Shown: positions 22,418 through 32,659 of the stretch, piece after piece
Position numbering within the stretch: the stretch's first letter is position 1
Layout of the letters: each line of letters starts with the position of its first letter
From: an uncultured Methylophilaceae bacterium
GTDB taxonomy: Bacteria > Pseudomonadota > Gammaproteobacteria > Burkholderiales > Methylophilaceae
Reading direction: 5' to 3'
Length of the DNA: 62,955 nucleotides
NCBI GenBank assembly: GCA_903870995.1
Contig: CAIQFD010000059.1
Span: 1 to 62,955, forward strand
The notes under the pieces: model-generated
What the model was told of the DNA's origin: nothing
Seen by the model: the letters and a program-made list of their open reading frames with translations, nothing else
The model's database searches: none
Made by a program: the position numbers and the translations under genes

Positions 22418-23164
22418 TTAATGAATGCTCGTTCCAATGCGTTTAAACTGGTCAAAGTTCCACCAAATAAAGAAGGCTTTACCCACTAAATTCTGCTCTG
22501 GGACAAAGCCCCAATAACGGCTATCACGGCTGTTGTCACGATTGTCGCCCATCGCGAAATAGTGACCTTGCGGCACTTCAAAAGCGCCTTCACGACTCAT
22601 ACTATTTTCTTCAATCAGCAAATCATGCTTTACATCACCCAACTGCTCCTCAAAACGCTTTGCATGGACTTGATTGAGACCGGCGCTTTCATAGTTGTAA
22701 TCATCAATGTAAGCCATGTCTAGCTTTTGACCATTGATATAAAGCTGTTTGTCTTGATATAAGATTTTATCGCCAGGCAAGCCAACTACACGCTTGATAT
22801 AGTCAATCGATGGATCTGGTGGGTAATGAAACACAAACACATCACCACGTTTCGGATGATTCGTTTCAATGAACGTACTGTTAAAAATTGGCACGCGCAA
22901 ACCATATGTAAATTTATTCACCAAAATAAAATCACCTGCCAATAGGGTTGGCATCATAGATCCCGAAGGGATTTTGAATGGCTCAGCGACGAAAGAACGA
23001 ATCAAGAAAACGACAAGAATGACAGGGAAAAAGCTTTTTGAGTATTCAACGAGCATCGGGTCAGGGGCATTAGTCTCGCGATTTTTACGCAAGACAAGGA
23101 TATCTAGCAACCAGATAAAACCAGTCATCAATAAAACCACCACCATAAATAACGCAAACATCAT
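22418..23164 (-). CDS. lepB: Signal peptidase I
   Basis: A 248-residue Ser/Lys protease with N-terminal membrane segments. Box B, IPSGSMMPTLLAGDF (about residues 69-83), carries the nucleophile Ser. Box D, YIKRVVGLPGDKI (about 128-140), carries the general-base Lys. GDNRDNSRDSRYWG (box E) is near residues 205-218. It releases Sec/Tat-exported proteins at the periplasmic face. It follows lepA with a 27-base gap. Confidence 0.97.
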   Translation of the reverse strand: MMFALFMVVVLLMTGFIWLLDILVLRKNRETNAPDPMLVEYSKSFFPVILVVFLIRSFVAEPFKIPSGSMMPTLLAGDFILVNKFTYGLRVPIFNSTFIETNHPKRGDVFVFHYPPDPSIDYIKRVVGLPGDKILYQDKQLYINGQKLDMAYIDDYNYESAGLNQVHAKRFEEQLGDVKHDLLIEENSMSREGAFEVPQGHYFAMGDNRDNSRDSRYWGFVPEQNLVGKAFFIWWNFDQFKRIGTSIH

Positions 23165-23191
23165 GCGAATAACCCTTTAAATTGAACTCTT

Positions 23192-24985
23192 TTATTTATC
23201 TTCTACACGTAAAATCGCTAAAAAAGCTTCCTGTGGAATTTCTACGTTACCCACTTGCTTCATGCGTTTTTTACCCTCTTTTTGCTTCTCTAGCAATTTC
23301 TTCTTACGCGTAATATCGCCACCATAACATTTTGCCAATACGTTTTTACGCATAGCTTTAACAGTTTCACGCGCAATAATATTGGCACCGATCGAAGCTT
23401 GAATGGCCACATCAAACATTTGGCGAGGAATTAATTCCCGCATCTTAGCCGCAACCTCACGACCACGGTAAACGGCATTTAGACGATGCACAATCAGCGA
23501 AAGTGCATCTACACGATCGCCATTTACCATGATGTCCAACTTCACCAAATCCGCTGCGCGGAACTCTAGGAATTCATAATCCATCGACGCATAACCACGA
23601 GAAACAGATTTGAGCTTATCAAAGAAGTCTAGCACCACTTCGTTGAGTGGCATTTCGTAGCTGAGCATCACTTGCCTACCCATATACTGCATATTCTTCT
23701 GAACGCCACGTTTACCGGTACATAACGTCATCACAGGACCGACATAGTCCTGTGGCATGAGCAAGTTAATATTAATCATCGGTTCACGAATTTCTTCAAC
23801 ACGCGATGGCTCTGGCAAGCGTGACGGGTTCTCGATTTGAACAACCTCACCCGTCTTAAGTAGCAACTCGTAAATTACCGTTGGCGCAGTGGTAATCAAG
23901 TCCATATCGTATTCACGCTCTAGACGCTCTTGCACGATTTCCATGTGTAGCAGACCCAAGAAGCCGCAACGGAAGCCGAACCCCAGTGCTGTTGAGTTTT
24001 CAGGCTCAAACTGCAGAGATGCATCATTCAGACGTAATTTTTCTAGTGCACTACGTAGCGCCTCAAACTGATTGGACTCCACAGGGTAAAGGCCAGCAAA
24101 CACCTGTGGTTTAACCTCTTTAAAACCTGGCAACGCTTCAGTCGCTGGCTTATCTGCAAGTGTTACAGTATCGCCAACTTTTGCGCTTGTGAGTTCTTTA
24201 ATGCCCGCAATAATAAAGCCCACCTCGCCTGCTGAAAGCGATGGCTTTTGGAATGATTTAGGCGTGAATACACCCACTTCTTCACACAGATGCACAGCAC
24301 CTGTCGCCATTAAGCGAATTTTGTCTTTTGGTTTCAAAGTGCCGTCAACTACTCGCACTAACATCACCACACCTACATAGTTATCAAACCATGAATCAAT
24401 AATTAAGGCTTTAAGTGGTTTTGTTGGATCGCCTACTGGCGGTGGAACCCTTGCCACGACAGCTTCAAGCACATCACGCACCCCCTCACCAGTTTTAGCA
24501 GAGCAACGCACGGCATTTTGGGCTTCAATACCAATCACGTCCTCAATTTCCTGAATCACACGGTCAGGGTCTGCTGATGGCAAATCAATCTTATTGAGCA
24601 CTGAAGTAACTTCAACGCCCAAATCCAAAGCCGTGTAACAGTTAGCAACGCTTTGTGCTTCCACACCCTGACTAGCATCTACAACCAACAAAGCCCCTTC
24701 GCAGGCCGACAAAGAACGGCTTACTTCGTATGAAAAATCGACGTGGCCTGGGGTATCAATCAGATTAAGCTGATAGACTTGGCCATCCAAAGCGGTGTAT
24801 CGCAAAGCCGCTGTTTGCGCCTTAATGGTGATACCACGCTCGCGCTCCAAGTCCATAGAGTCAAGCACTTGGGCTTCCATTTCACGGTCAGATAAGCCAC
24901 CACACAATTGAATAATACGGTCAGCCAAGGTCGATTTACCATGGTCGATGTGGGCAATAATGGAAAAGTTACGAATATTGTTCAT
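23192..24985 (-). CDS. lepA: Elongation factor 4 (LepA)
   Basis: A 597-residue translational GTPase. The G1 motif [10 protein letters not shown] is at about residues 12-21, DTPGH near 77-81 and NKID near 131-134. The C-terminal domain unique to LepA ([22 protein letters not shown]) is present and complete. A hairpin lies between the degP gene and this start. Confidence 0.97.
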   Translation of the reverse strand: MNNIRNFSIIAHIDHGKSTLADRIIQLCGGLSDREMEAQVLDSMDLERERGITIKAQTAALRYTALDGQVYQLNLIDTPGHVDFSYEVSRSLSACEGALLVVDASQGVEAQSVANCYTALDLGVEVTSVLNKIDLPSADPDRVIQEIEDVIGIEAQNAVRCSAKTGEGVRDVLEAVVARVPPPVGDPTKPLKALIIDSWFDNYVGVVMLVRVVDGTLKPKDKIRLMATGAVHLCEEVGVFTPKSFQKPSLSAGEVGFIIAGIKELTSAKVGDTVTLADKPATEALPGFKEVKPQVFAGLYPVESNQFEALRSALEKLRLNDASLQFEPENSTALGFGFRCGFLGLLHMEIVQERLEREYDMDLITTAPTVIYELLLKTGEVVQIENPSRLPEPSRVEEIREPMININLLMPQDYVGPVMTLCTGKRGVQKNMQYMGRQVMLSYEMPLNEVVLDFFDKLKSVSRGYASMDYEFLEFRAADLVKLDIMVNGDRVDALSLIVHRLNAVYRGREVAAKMRELIPRQMFDVAIQASIGANIIARETVKAMRKNVLAKCYGGDITRKKKLLEKQKEGKKRMKQVGNVEIPQEAFLAILRVEDK

Positions 24986-25013
24986 AGATTCAGTGCAAAA
25001 GTTATACCAATAA

Positions 25014-25035
25014 CAAGGGCGCCTAAGCGCCCTTG
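25014..25035 (-). terminator. Hairpin between degP and lepA
   Basis: The 9-base perfect inverted repeat CAAGGGCGC / GCGCCCTTG has a 4-base loop. On the minus strand it is followed by TTATTGG rather than a clean T-run. It may be a partial terminator that lowers read-through from the rpoE-degP part into lepA. Confidence 0.55.
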
Positions 25036-25114
25036 CAACGTTCTACTATGGTTTGATTTTACAGCAATTAAGCCCTTAATACCATGAGATGCTAAGTAGG
25101 CTTACTTGATCGCA

Positions 25115-26527
25115 TTACTTTGCATCAGTCACTTTAATCGGCACATACAAGGTGTTTTCACCACGCAGCACCAACACAGCCACTGTTTTGCCATTTGCAA
25201 TAGCGGCCAATGCTTTATTGAACTGCTCAACACCAACGGCTTCTGTATTATTAAGGCCAAGCACAACATCTCCTCGGCGTATGCCCGCAGTAGCCGCAAC
25301 CCCTTGTGCATCAGTCACTAACAGACCATTTTTACCATTGAGCTTTTTCTTTTGCTGCGGTGTTAACTCATGCAGGATTAAACCAATGCGATTAACTTCT
25401 GGCTTGGAACTGCCTTTGATTTGTGTATTAACTTCATCCTTTTCATTAGGTGCTTCACCCACAGTGATCGAGAGCGTTTTACTCGCACCCTTACGTAGAA
25501 TTTCCGCATTCACAGCTTTACCCGGTTTAACTCCTCCAACAGCACGCGGCAAATCAGATGATGTCGCAATTGGCTTGCCATCAAATTTCAAAATAACATC
25601 ACCCGCTTCCAAACCACTCTTGTCTGCAGGCCCATTTTTCTCAATACCCGCAACCAATGCACCATTGGTATTTTTCATACCAAATGAGTCCGCCAAATCT
25701 TTGGTGATTTCTTGAATTGAAACGCCTAACCAGCCACGAGAAATCTTGCCCCCCGCTTTAAGCTGATTCGAAACATCTACTGCGACATCAATAGGAATCG
25801 CAAAAGACAAGCCCATAGAGCCACCGCTACGACTATAGATTTGTGAGTTAATACCAACCACTTCGCCTTTCAAATTAAACAACGGCCCACCCGAATTACC
25901 TGGGTTGATCGCAACGTCCGTTTGAATAAACGGCACAAAATTCTCTTGCGGCAAAGCACGGCCTTTTGCACTCACAATACCAGCCGTCATCGTATTCTCA
26001 AGGCCAAATGGTGAACCAATTGCAGCCACCCACTCACCCACTTTTAATTGATTAGGATCACCAATCGACACTTTAGGTAATCCTGTCGCATCTATCTTGA
26101 GCAACGCCACATCAGTACGGCGATCTGCGCCAATAATTTTGGCTTTAAACTCTCGCTTGTCAGAAAGCTTCACAATCACTTCATCAGCCGCATTCACCAC
26201 ATGCGCATTGGTTAAAATATAACCATCCGAACTGATGATAAAGCCTGACCCCAAGGACTGAGACTTAAATTCCTGCTGCGGCGCCTGACCTCTTGGCATA
26301 CCTGGCACAGGCAAGCCAAAGCGACGAAAGAGTTCATTGAATTGCTCATCATCGCCCATCCCGCCAAAGGGATTACCATTCCCTTGCACCACTTGAGTTA
26401 CGCTTACATTAACCACTGAAGGACCTTGCTTTTCAGCAAGCTCAGTAAAATCTGGCAAATCTTTAGCCAAAACTGTGCCAGCAAACGCAATTAAAAATGT
26501 AGAAATGGTGACTATCTTTTTGATCAT
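25115..26527 (-). CDS. degP: Periplasmic Do-family serine protease (DegP/MucD-like)
   Basis: About 470 residues with a Sec signal peptide (MIKKIVTISTFLIAFAGTVLA). The S1C triad is visible as His in TNAHVV, Asp in RRTDVALLK and Ser in PGNSGGPLFN, followed by two PDZ domains (about residues 260-350 and 370-465). The Gln/Gly/Pro-rich stretch after the N-terminal strand is the usual Do loop. It degrades or refolds misfolded envelope proteins. The ATG at 26527 places the signal peptide correctly; an upstream frame to 26554 adds nine residues. It lies directly after rseC, in the position of mucD. Confidence 0.93.
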   Translation of the reverse strand: MIKKIVTISTFLIAFAGTVLAKDLPDFTELAEKQGPSVVNVSVTQVVQGNGNPFGGMGDDEQFNELFRRFGLPVPGMPRGQAPQQEFKSQSLGSGFIISSDGYILTNAHVVNAADEVIVKLSDKREFKAKIIGADRRTDVALLKIDATGLPKVSIGDPNQLKVGEWVAAIGSPFGLENTMTAGIVSAKGRALPQENFVPFIQTDVAINPGNSGGPLFNLKGEVVGINSQIYSRSGGSMGLSFAIPIDVAVDVSNQLKAGGKISRGWLGVSIQEITKDLADSFGMKNTNGALVAGIEKNGPADKSGLEAGDVILKFDGKPIATSSDLPRAVGGVKPGKAVNAEILRKGASKTLSITVGEAPNEKDEVNTQIKGSSKPEVNRIGLILHELTPQQKKKLNGKNGLLVTDAQGVAATAGIRRGDVVLGLNNTEAVGVEQFNKALAAIANGKTVAVLVLRGENTLYVPIKVTDAK

Positions 26528-26531
26528 ACCT

Positions 26532-27011
26532 TTACCTTTTTTTACATTGAACATTAACGATTGAAGATTGCTCTGCTAAGCCTAAAATCACAGGACGATA
26601 GCGCGCATTTAGCGTACTAGCTTGACTATGAATTTTGAGCCAAACATAGCCCACAAACAAACCCAATAAAGCGCCTAAGGCCGTATTTCTATCGGCATGC
26701 AAATCATCAGCAAACACTGAATTTCCAAGCGCAGCACCAACAATCAACAAAGCTAGCGGAATCCCATAAACTGCAAAAGAGCTCCACAACAAAGCATCCT
26801 CTTCGATCCCAACTACAACGACCTGATCGACGCTTGCGTTGACAGTATTTTGCGCTTTAAAAATATTAGGACGGTGACCGAATAATCGGCCCCAAATAGA
26901 GATACCACAACCGCGAGACTGTCCGCATAAACCGCAAGGCTTATTGCGGATAATCTCTAGGTGAGCAATATCATGGTCAATACTAATTACAACTGCGCTC
27001 TCTTGAATCAT
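26532..27011 (-). CDS. rseC: SoxR-reducing system protein RseC
   Basis: A 159-residue inner-membrane protein. A Cys cluster, CGLCGQSRGCG, lies at about residues 22-32 in the N-terminal cytoplasmic domain. Two membrane helices follow at about 75-95 and 105-122. The pattern is that of the RseC/MucC family encoded after rseB. The Cys motif suggests iron-sulfur binding; the link to SoxR reduction via Rsx comes from E. coli. A complete rsx cluster is also in this window. Confidence 0.88.
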   Translation of the reverse strand: MIQESAVVISIDHDIAHLEIIRNKPCGLCGQSRGCGISIWGRLFGHRPNIFKAQNTVNASVDQVVVVGIEEDALLWSSFAVYGIPLALLIVGAALGNSVFADDLHADRNTALGALLGLFVGYVWLKIHSQASTLNARYRPVILGLAEQSSIVNVQCKKR

Positions 27012-27085
27012 TACTTAGGCTTCATGACTGGAATAATAGAGTGTCATTCTGAATGACTTTAGATTTTTTTGCTTAAACTAAATAT

Positions 27086-28063
27086 TTATTTTTTATTTTT
27101 AAAAGTGACCGCATTGGCGAACTGTGTCACAGCCGCCTCAGGCACTTCACCAACCACCATGACTTGATGGCCATCATGAACCAAGGCATAGAAATTGGTT
27201 GCGCCAACGGCGGTATGACCAACCTTAGAGCGCGCACCCTTGGCAAGCGGCTCAATGAATACGGAAATAGAAGCCAAGCCATCTGAAAAAATAATTTGAG
27301 TAACAGGCGCTACTTTACCCTGTACAGGTTGCTTAACCAAATCAACTTTACGATAACCAGCTGGCAATTGCGAAACCTCCCAATCCATTTCCGAGGTGTT
27401 CGCCTTTGCTGGACCCTCTTGATCCATCACATAAGATTTGCTCGGATCGAACTTAGGCTTGAACCAGTCCATATTTTGCCCATCCATCCAAGTAAGCTGA
27501 TTAAAACTAATTTGTTCTAGCGCTTCGCCTTGCTCACTCAAGGTAGTCACCTTAAGCAATAAGCCATATTCCTTATCTACCCAAAATCGATATCCATAAC
27601 GCATTTGATCTCTTGGCGTCAAAGTAATCACAAAAGCATCACGACCGCCAATACGCTCTATCGTCCCACTTTGAGCTTGATAGCTAATTCTGATTGCATC
27701 CATATTACTTGGCAATAAAGCAGGGAACATATTTTGCCCGCGCTTTTTCTCAATCATCATTTTTTCATTTTTAGGGCTAAAAATGACCACATCAGCACCT
27801 TGGCTCAACACCTCACGAGGCGCGCCATCCAAAACCACCATACGAGCATATTCACCCTGCCCATAGCTCATATGCGTCAGCTGAACAGACTTTGTAATAC
27901 TACCTGACTGGTACACAAAGACACCTTTGTAGCTGAGCTCTCTGGCCGCTTGAGAGGCTTTTTGCAGCGTCAACCAAGCATCGTCTTGACCTGCAAAAGC
28001 TGAGCCTACTTGTAGGCTCAGCAAACAAAAAACAATGGTAAGAAATAATCGTTTTTTAAACAT
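27086..28063 (-). CDS. rseB: Sigma-E factor negative regulatory protein RseB (MucB)
   Basis: A 325-residue periplasmic protein with a signal peptide (cleavage near SAFA at about residue 24) and the two-domain MucB/RseB fold. Recognisable stretches include SYKGVFVYQSG (about residues 44-54) and the C-terminal VGHTAVGATNFYALVHDGHQVMVVGEVP. RseB shields RseA from protease cleavage and senses mislocalised lipoproteins or LPS. Its start overlaps the rseA stop by one base. Confidence 0.93.
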   Translation of the reverse strand: MFKKRLFLTIVFCLLSLQVGSAFAGQDDAWLTLQKASQAARELSYKGVFVYQSGSITKSVQLTHMSYGQGEYARMVVLDGAPREVLSQGADVVIFSPKNEKMMIEKKRGQNMFPALLPSNMDAIRISYQAQSGTIERIGGRDAFVITLTPRDQMRYGYRFWVDKEYGLLLKVTTLSEQGEALEQISFNQLTWMDGQNMDWFKPKFDPSKSYVMDQEGPAKANTSEMDWEVSQLPAGYRKVDLVKQPVQGKVAPVTQIIFSDGLASISVFIEPLAKGARSKVGHTAVGATNFYALVHDGHQVMVVGEVPEAAVTQFANAVTFKNKK

Positions 28064-28509
28064 TACTTATCTTGTACAAAGGCCGCTGGCTGAATGAAAT
28101 AGGCTGCATTACTGGGAGACATTGACTGATGAGCTAACAAATACTCGGATGGCACATTTTGCGCGATTTCAATGGGAACCAAATTGGCTTCTTGTGATTG
28201 CTGATTTAAAACAACCATGCCGACAAAAAACAATGCGGCAACTGATGCAGCAACTGACCAAATCATAGGCTTATTAACACTCAAACTTGCTTTGGGCGCT
28301 AACACGGTTGGCTGTTTTGCAATTTCTCGCATGATGCTTGCAGTCATGTCATGGCGAAGCACATGGTTACCTCGCATCACGTCGCCAATCAGATGATAGG
28401 TTGACCAACTTCCAGCTACCTCACCATCAGTTTTGACAGCCTTCATCAAGTACTCAGCATCTTCAATTGCTAAGTCGCCATCCATTAACGCTGAAATTTT
28501 TTCTTTCAA
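28063..28509 (-). CDS. rseA: Anti-sigma-E factor RseA (MucA), TTG start
   Basis: 148 residues from a TTG start at 28509, preceded by AGGAG at ideal spacing (AGGAGAAGTAAATTG). The N-terminal sigma-binding part matches the family (KEKISALMDGDL, then AEYLMKAV and WSTYHLIGDVMRG). One membrane helix follows at about residues 82-102, then a periplasmic domain that RseB would bind. The open frame continues upstream to 28671 but overlaps rpoE and lacks family similarity, so the TTG is preferred. Confidence 0.88.
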   Translation of the reverse strand: MKEKISALMDGDLAIEDAEYLMKAVKTDGEVAGSWSTYHLIGDVMRGNHVLRHDMTASIMREIAKQPTVLAPKASLSVNKPMIWSVAASVAALFFVGMVVLNQQSQEANLVPIEIAQNVPSEYLLAHQSMSPSNAAYFIQPAAFVQDK

Positions 28510-28576
28510 TTTACTTCTCCTACCTCTAAATTCTGTCTTGCATTCAAATTCGACTTTGCTTACAAACTGTTGTTCA

Positions 28577-29332
28577 TTACCATCTTTTATCATCAGGCGT
28601 ATCAAGCAATGGCCTGAGCTTGGCAGCAATAGTTTCGCGCGCCCTAAAAATACGTGAGCGCACCGTACCAATTGGGCAACTCATCAACGTTGCAATTTCC
28701 TCATAACTCAAGCCTTCAATCTCGCGTAAGGTGATTGCTGTTCTGAGCTCATCTGGCAAAGACATCACTGTTTCATTCACTGTCTTTGCAATTTCTTTGG
28801 TCATCATGGCCGTCTCAGGCGTTTCAGCAGTGCCTTGCTCATGTGAGTCGTCAAAATTTTCAGCATCTTCAATTTCGACTTCTTGACTAACTTGTGGACG
28901 ACGCCCCAAAGAAACTAAATAATTCTTAGCCGTATTAATACCAATACGATAAAGCCAGGTATAAAAGGCACTATCCCCTCTAAAGTTTGGAAGCGCTCGG
29001 TAGGCCTTAATAAAGGTTTCCTGAACCACATCTTCCACTTCAGCCTGATCACGTACCATTCTAGATAATAAACGACCTAGCTTGCGTTGATATTTCTCAA
29101 CAAGCATGCCAAATGCCTTTTGGTCGCCGCGTTGTGCACGCTCGACCAATGCTTGATCAATTTCACGGTTACCCGGAACTTGACCCCCTCCCACATGATT
29201 ATCTGCACTGCCGCTCATGGTGGCGATGCTCCCCGTTTGCTTAATTGTTGTTATGCTCGAAGTATAACCCGCCGCTGTTGTGTCTACGAAACCAAAGCGG
29301 GATATTTCTGCAATATTCTTAACGTCCATCAT
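28577..29332 (-). CDS. rpoE: RNA polymerase sigma factor RpoE (AlgU)
   Basis: An ECF sigma factor. Region 2 (ALVERAQRGDQKAFGMLVEKYQ, then DVVQETFIKAYRALPNFRG) and region 4 (LPDELRTAITLREIEGLSYEEIA, then CPIGTVRSRIFRARE) are complete. The family normally starts just before REIDQALVER. Here two starts compete. The ATG at 29332 (GGGAGAG at 9 bases) gives 251 residues with a 55-residue extension. The ATG at 29218 (GGGGAG at 10 bases) gives 213. A sigma-E-type promoter lies about 60 bases upstream of the longer start, which would fit either. Confidence 0.93.
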   Translation of the reverse strand: MMDVKNIAEISRFGFVDTTAAGYTSSITTIKQTGSIATMSGSADNHVGGGQVPGNREIDQALVERAQRGDQKAFGMLVEKYQRKLGRLLSRMVRDQAEVEDVVQETFIKAYRALPNFRGDSAFYTWLYRIGINTAKNYLVSLGRRPQVSQEVEIEDAENFDDSHEQGTAETPETAMMTKEIAKTVNETVMSLPDELRTAITLREIEGLSYEEIATLMSCPIGTVRSRIFRARETIAAKLRPLLDTPDDKRW

Positions 29333-29390
29333 GTCTTAACTCTCCCAAGCTTTTTACGATATAGCGCTTTTTATTATCTAGCCATGACAA

Positions 29391-29418
29391 ACAGACAACG
29401 CTAAACTGCTCAAAGTTC
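29391..29418 (-). promoter_or_regulatory. Sigma-E-type autoregulatory promoter of rpoE
   Basis: On the minus strand GAACTT (29413-29418), 17 bases, then TCTGT (29391-29395). This is close to the AlgU/RpoE consensus GAACTT-N16/17-TCTGA. It lies in the rpoE/nadB divergent intergenic region and predicts positive autoregulation of the rpoE-rseABC-degP run. Confidence 0.72.
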
Positions 29419-29434
29419 AATGCAATAGGTATAT

Positions 29435-31069
29435 ATGCAGCAATTTGATGTATTAATCATTGGTAGCGGCCTCGCTGGATTAACAGTCGCGCTAAAAGTC
29501 GCCACCGAAAAAAAAGTATGCCTAGTCAGCAAACGAAAAATAAACGACAACTCAAGCAGTTGGGCACAAGGTGGCATCGCCGCAGTACTGACTGATGACG
29601 ACTCGATTGAAGCACATATCCAAGACACCCTCATTGCTGGCGTTGGACTTTGTGACAAAGAAGTCACTAGACAAGTGGCTAGTCACGCCCGCGAAACCGT
29701 GGAGTGGCTGATTGCTCAAGGTGTGCCATTTACCCGCGAAGATGATGGAAGCGGATATCACTTAACGCGAGAAGGTGGTCATAGCCACAGACGTATCATC
29801 CATGCAGCAGACGCCACAGGCCATGCAGTTCAAAAAACACTGGCTGAACAAGTACTCAGCCATCCAAATATTACTGTGCTTGAAGACCATATCGCGGTCG
29901 ATTTAATCACCTCACGTAAAGCTGGCATAGGTGCGCCGCAAGACAATGCTGAATGTTTAGGCGCCTACGTACTAGATAACAAAACTGGCAAAGTCATGAC
30001 GATTGCGGCTCAACAAACCGTATTAGCGACTGGCGGGGCAGGTAAAGTTTATCTTTACACCACCAATCCCGATGTCAGCACTGGCGATGGCGTCGCGATG
30101 GCGTGGCGAGCTGGTTGCCGTGTTGCGAATATGGAATTTATTCAGTTTCACCCGACTTGCCTGTTTCACCCAAAAGCAAAATCTTTTTTAATCACCGAGG
30201 CTGTGCGAGGTGAAGGTGGTATTTTACGATTACCCGATGGCACGAAATTTATGCCTCAGCATGACAGGCGTGGTGAGCTTGCCCCGCGGGATGTTGTAGC
30301 AAGAGCCATCGACTTTGAAATGAAAAAGCGCGGATTGGACTGCGTATTTTTAGACATCTCACACAAGCCTGCAGACTTCGTGATTTCACATTTTCCGACC
30401 ATTTACCGCCGCTGTATGGAACTTGGCATTGATATTACAAAAGAGCCCATTCCAGTGGTGCCAGCTGCCCATTATAGCTGCGGCGGGGTGATGACAGACC
30501 ATACAGGACGCACTGACCTTGCCAGCCTATATGCCATAGGCGAAACCGCGTGCACAGGCTTGCATGGCGCAAACCGCTTGGCCAGTAATTCGCTTTTAGA
30601 ATGCATGGTATTTGGACAAGCGGCGGCAAACGACATATTGGCCCAACCAACTAAACCAAGCGTCTCACTTCCCTATTGGGATGAAAGCCGGGTGACGGAT
30701 GCGGATGAAGAAGTCATCATCACCCACAACTGGAATGAACTGAGACGCACAATGTGGAATTACGTGGGGATTGTGCGAACCAACAAACGCTTAACGCGTG
30801 CGATGCACCGTATTCAAATGTTACGCGACGAAGTGGACGAGTTTTATAGCAACTTCCGTGTGAGTAACAATCTGATTGAATTACGTAACTTGTTGCAAGT
30901 GGCTGAGCTGATTGTACGCAGTGCAATGGAGCGTCATGAGAGTCGCGGACTGCATTACAGCAAAGACTTCCCAAACATGCTGGATATAGCTGTGCCTACA
31001 GTGCTGGAACCTTCTAATTACTTTAGCTTACTTGATGGCGACCAAGGAAATAAAACACAAAAGGATTAA
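29435..31069 (+). CDS. nadB: L-aspartate oxidase
   Basis: A 544-residue FAD enzyme that oxidises aspartate to iminoaspartate, the first step of NAD synthesis. The FAD dinucleotide motif [16 protein letters not shown] is at residues 8-23. Fumarate-reductase-like motifs [12 protein letters not shown] (about 41-52) and HPTCLFHP are present, and the [26 protein letters not shown] segment is near 345-370. It diverges from rpoE, as in E. coli. Its 3' end overlaps the last codon of the DUF2063 gene on the other strand. Confidence 0.96.
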   Translation: MQQFDVLIIGSGLAGLTVALKVATEKKVCLVSKRKINDNSSSWAQGGIAAVLTDDDSIEAHIQDTLIAGVGLCDKEVTRQVASHARETVEWLIAQGVPFTREDDGSGYHLTREGGHSHRRIIHAADATGHAVQKTLAEQVLSHPNITVLEDHIAVDLITSRKAGIGAPQDNAECLGAYVLDNKTGKVMTIAAQQTVLATGGAGKVYLYTTNPDVSTGDGVAMAWRAGCRVANMEFIQFHPTCLFHPKAKSFLITEAVRGEGGILRLPDGTKFMPQHDRRGELAPRDVVARAIDFEMKKRGLDCVFLDISHKPADFVISHFPTIYRRCMELGIDITKEPIPVVPAAHYSCGGVMTDHTGRTDLASLYAIGETACTGLHGANRLASNSLLECMVFGQAAANDILAQPTKPSVSLPYWDESRVTDADEEVIITHNWNELRRTMWNYVGIVRTNKRLTRAMHRIQMLRDEVDEFYSNFRVSNNLIELRNLLQVAELIVRSAMERHESRGLHYSKDFPNMLDIAVPTVLEPSNYFSLLDGDQGNKTQKD

Positions 31070-31809
31070 ATTGTGAGGGTCCCTAAAATGACGCCCTGTG
31101 ATTTTAAGTCTTGCAGCACCTCCAGCCCAAAGTCGACTACCGCATCTAAGTCATCAAACTCCATCACCGATGCGATACCTATTAAGGCTTGTCTAGCGCT
31201 CAGCTGCCCATCTTGAAGGTCTTCAATGAGCGCAGCTGTCATTTGGTTCAGCTCAATAAATTTCACGACATCATCCGCATCTCTATACACCAGAAGACTC
31301 ACAGGGCTTTCTAGTGGGGATTGAGGGATCATTTCCGGTGCAATTTGATGCACGGGATACTCATAACTAAGCAATGCCATTGCAGGCACAAAAGCCAAAG
31401 GCGCATCTAATAAATCACTGTTCGTATCGATGCGCGTCCAATCAATTATTTCCTCGACATAGGATAAATAAAGCTCTACCCACTCATAATGCGCTAAATT
31501 TTGTACATATGGAGGCAAACCACTTACCCGGTTAATGTAAGCTAAAAAAGCCTCAGGAATTTCTCTAAAAATTGGTGTTTTGCATGGATGATGAATGAAA
31601 AATTCACGGACTAATTGCAACCAAACTGCTTCACCCAGCATCTTTTTAAGTACAGGAAAGCATGCCGATATCGAAGACTCAAGATTATTGAAAACAATCT
31701 CGTTGTAAACCGCCATGCCACGCTGAGATACACCATCTGGTAGGGCATTATTCTGAGGGTCTCGGATATGGCGCGTAAATGCCATTTGATAGTCTTTAAG
31801 TGCTGTCAT
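31066..31809 (-). CDS. DUF2063 RiPP partner protein (HvfC/BufC-like)
   Basis: A 247-residue protein with the DUF2063 N-terminal domain ([35 protein letters not shown] region, about residues 9-45) and a C-terminal domain. In HvfABC and bufferin systems this protein acts with the DUF692 enzyme to recognise and modify the precursor peptide. Its ATG directly follows the DUF692 stop, so the genes are one operon. The older label, putative DNA-binding protein, is not supported by any helix-turn-helix I can see. Confidence 0.85.
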   Translation of the reverse strand: MTALKDYQMAFTRHIRDPQNNALPDGVSQRGMAVYNEIVFNNLESSISACFPVLKKMLGEAVWLQLVREFFIHHPCKTPIFREIPEAFLAYINRVSGLPPYVQNLAHYEWVELYLSYVEEIIDWTRIDTNSDLLDAPLAFVPAMALLSYEYPVHQIAPEMIPQSPLESPVSLLVYRDADDVVKFIELNQMTAALIEDLQDGQLSARQALIGIASVMEFDDLDAVVDFGLEVLQDLKSQGVILGTLTI

Positions 31810-32646
31810 CTAAAGTCCTGCAATACGCTTCACTTCAGGCATCAATTCGAACAATGTTGGAATATTGGTATCGCGCTCTAACAATGTTGGGAAATGACCA
31901 AAGAGTTGATAAGCTTGTGCTAACAAATCCCAAACTGGATCTACGACGCTTGCACCGTGGGTGTCTATTAACAAATCAGGTGCTTCTTGATAATGCCCGG
32001 CGATATGGCCGTAAACAATTCGGGAGCCAAGGCCAGCATCTGCGGCAATTTGTAGGAAAGCTTTTGCATCAAAACCAAAGTTCACGCTATTCACATAAAC
32101 ATTACTCACATCCAAGTGCCAATCACAATCAGCTTCCTCAAGCACCGCTTTTATAAAACTTAACTCATCCATTTCAGAAATGGGCGCCGCGGCATAATAC
32201 GAAGCGTTCTCGACTGCGATACGACGTTCTAAAATATCTTGGGTTTGTTTAATACGGCTTGCGACGTGACGCACAGCCTCCTCTGTAAACGGGATAGGCA
32301 GCAAATCGTACAAATACCCACCTGCAGAGCAATAACTTAAATGCTCGGTATAAAGCGGGATTTGATTGGTATTAAGAAAATTTTTTACTTGATGTAAAAA
32401 AAGAGTATTCAGCGGATCTGGCCCGCCAAGAGAAAGCGACAGTCCATGGCAAACAATAGGATAGCGCTCAACAAACCAAGTCAGTTGCTTAGCTGCCTTA
32501 CCGCCAGCCCCTATCCAGTTCTCGGGGGCAATCTCTAAAAAGTTAATCGCAGCAATTTCTGATTTACCGAATTGCGCTTGAATTTGCGGAATCAACTCAC
32601 GCTTCAAGCCTAATCCAGCCCCCTTATCTTTAAGAAATTGCTGCAT
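31810..32646 (-). CDS. DUF692 multinuclear iron oxidative enzyme (HvfB/BufB-like)
   Basis: A 278-residue TIM-barrel protein of the DUF692/MNIO family, related to MbnB and TglH. Candidate metal-ligand motifs typical of the family are present: ENASYY (about residues 120-125), [10 protein letters not shown] (about 158-167) and GHIAGHYQ (about 195-202). Such enzymes use a mixed-valence iron cluster and O2 to convert Cys residues of a precursor to oxazolone, thioamide or related groups. The gene lies between the Cys-rich precursor gene and the DUF2063 partner gene. Confidence 0.88.
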   Translation of the reverse strand: MQQFLKDKGAGLGLKRELIPQIQAQFGKSEIAAINFLEIAPENWIGAGGKAAKQLTWFVERYPIVCHGLSLSLGGPDPLNTLFLHQVKNFLNTNQIPLYTEHLSYCSAGGYLYDLLPIPFTEEAVRHVASRIKQTQDILERRIAVENASYYAAAPISEMDELSFIKAVLEEADCDWHLDVSNVYVNSVNFGFDAKAFLQIAADAGLGSRIVYGHIAGHYQEAPDLLIDTHGASVVDPVWDLLAQAYQLFGHFPTLLERDTNIPTLFELMPEVKRIAGL

Positions 32647-32659
32647 TTATTACGACTAG

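Noticed and set aside
31066-31809. Annotation of the DUF2063 protein as a DNA-binding regulator.
   Set aside because: That label is historical. The operon with the DUF692 enzyme and a Cys-rich precursor gives a better explanation, and no DNA-binding motif is visible.
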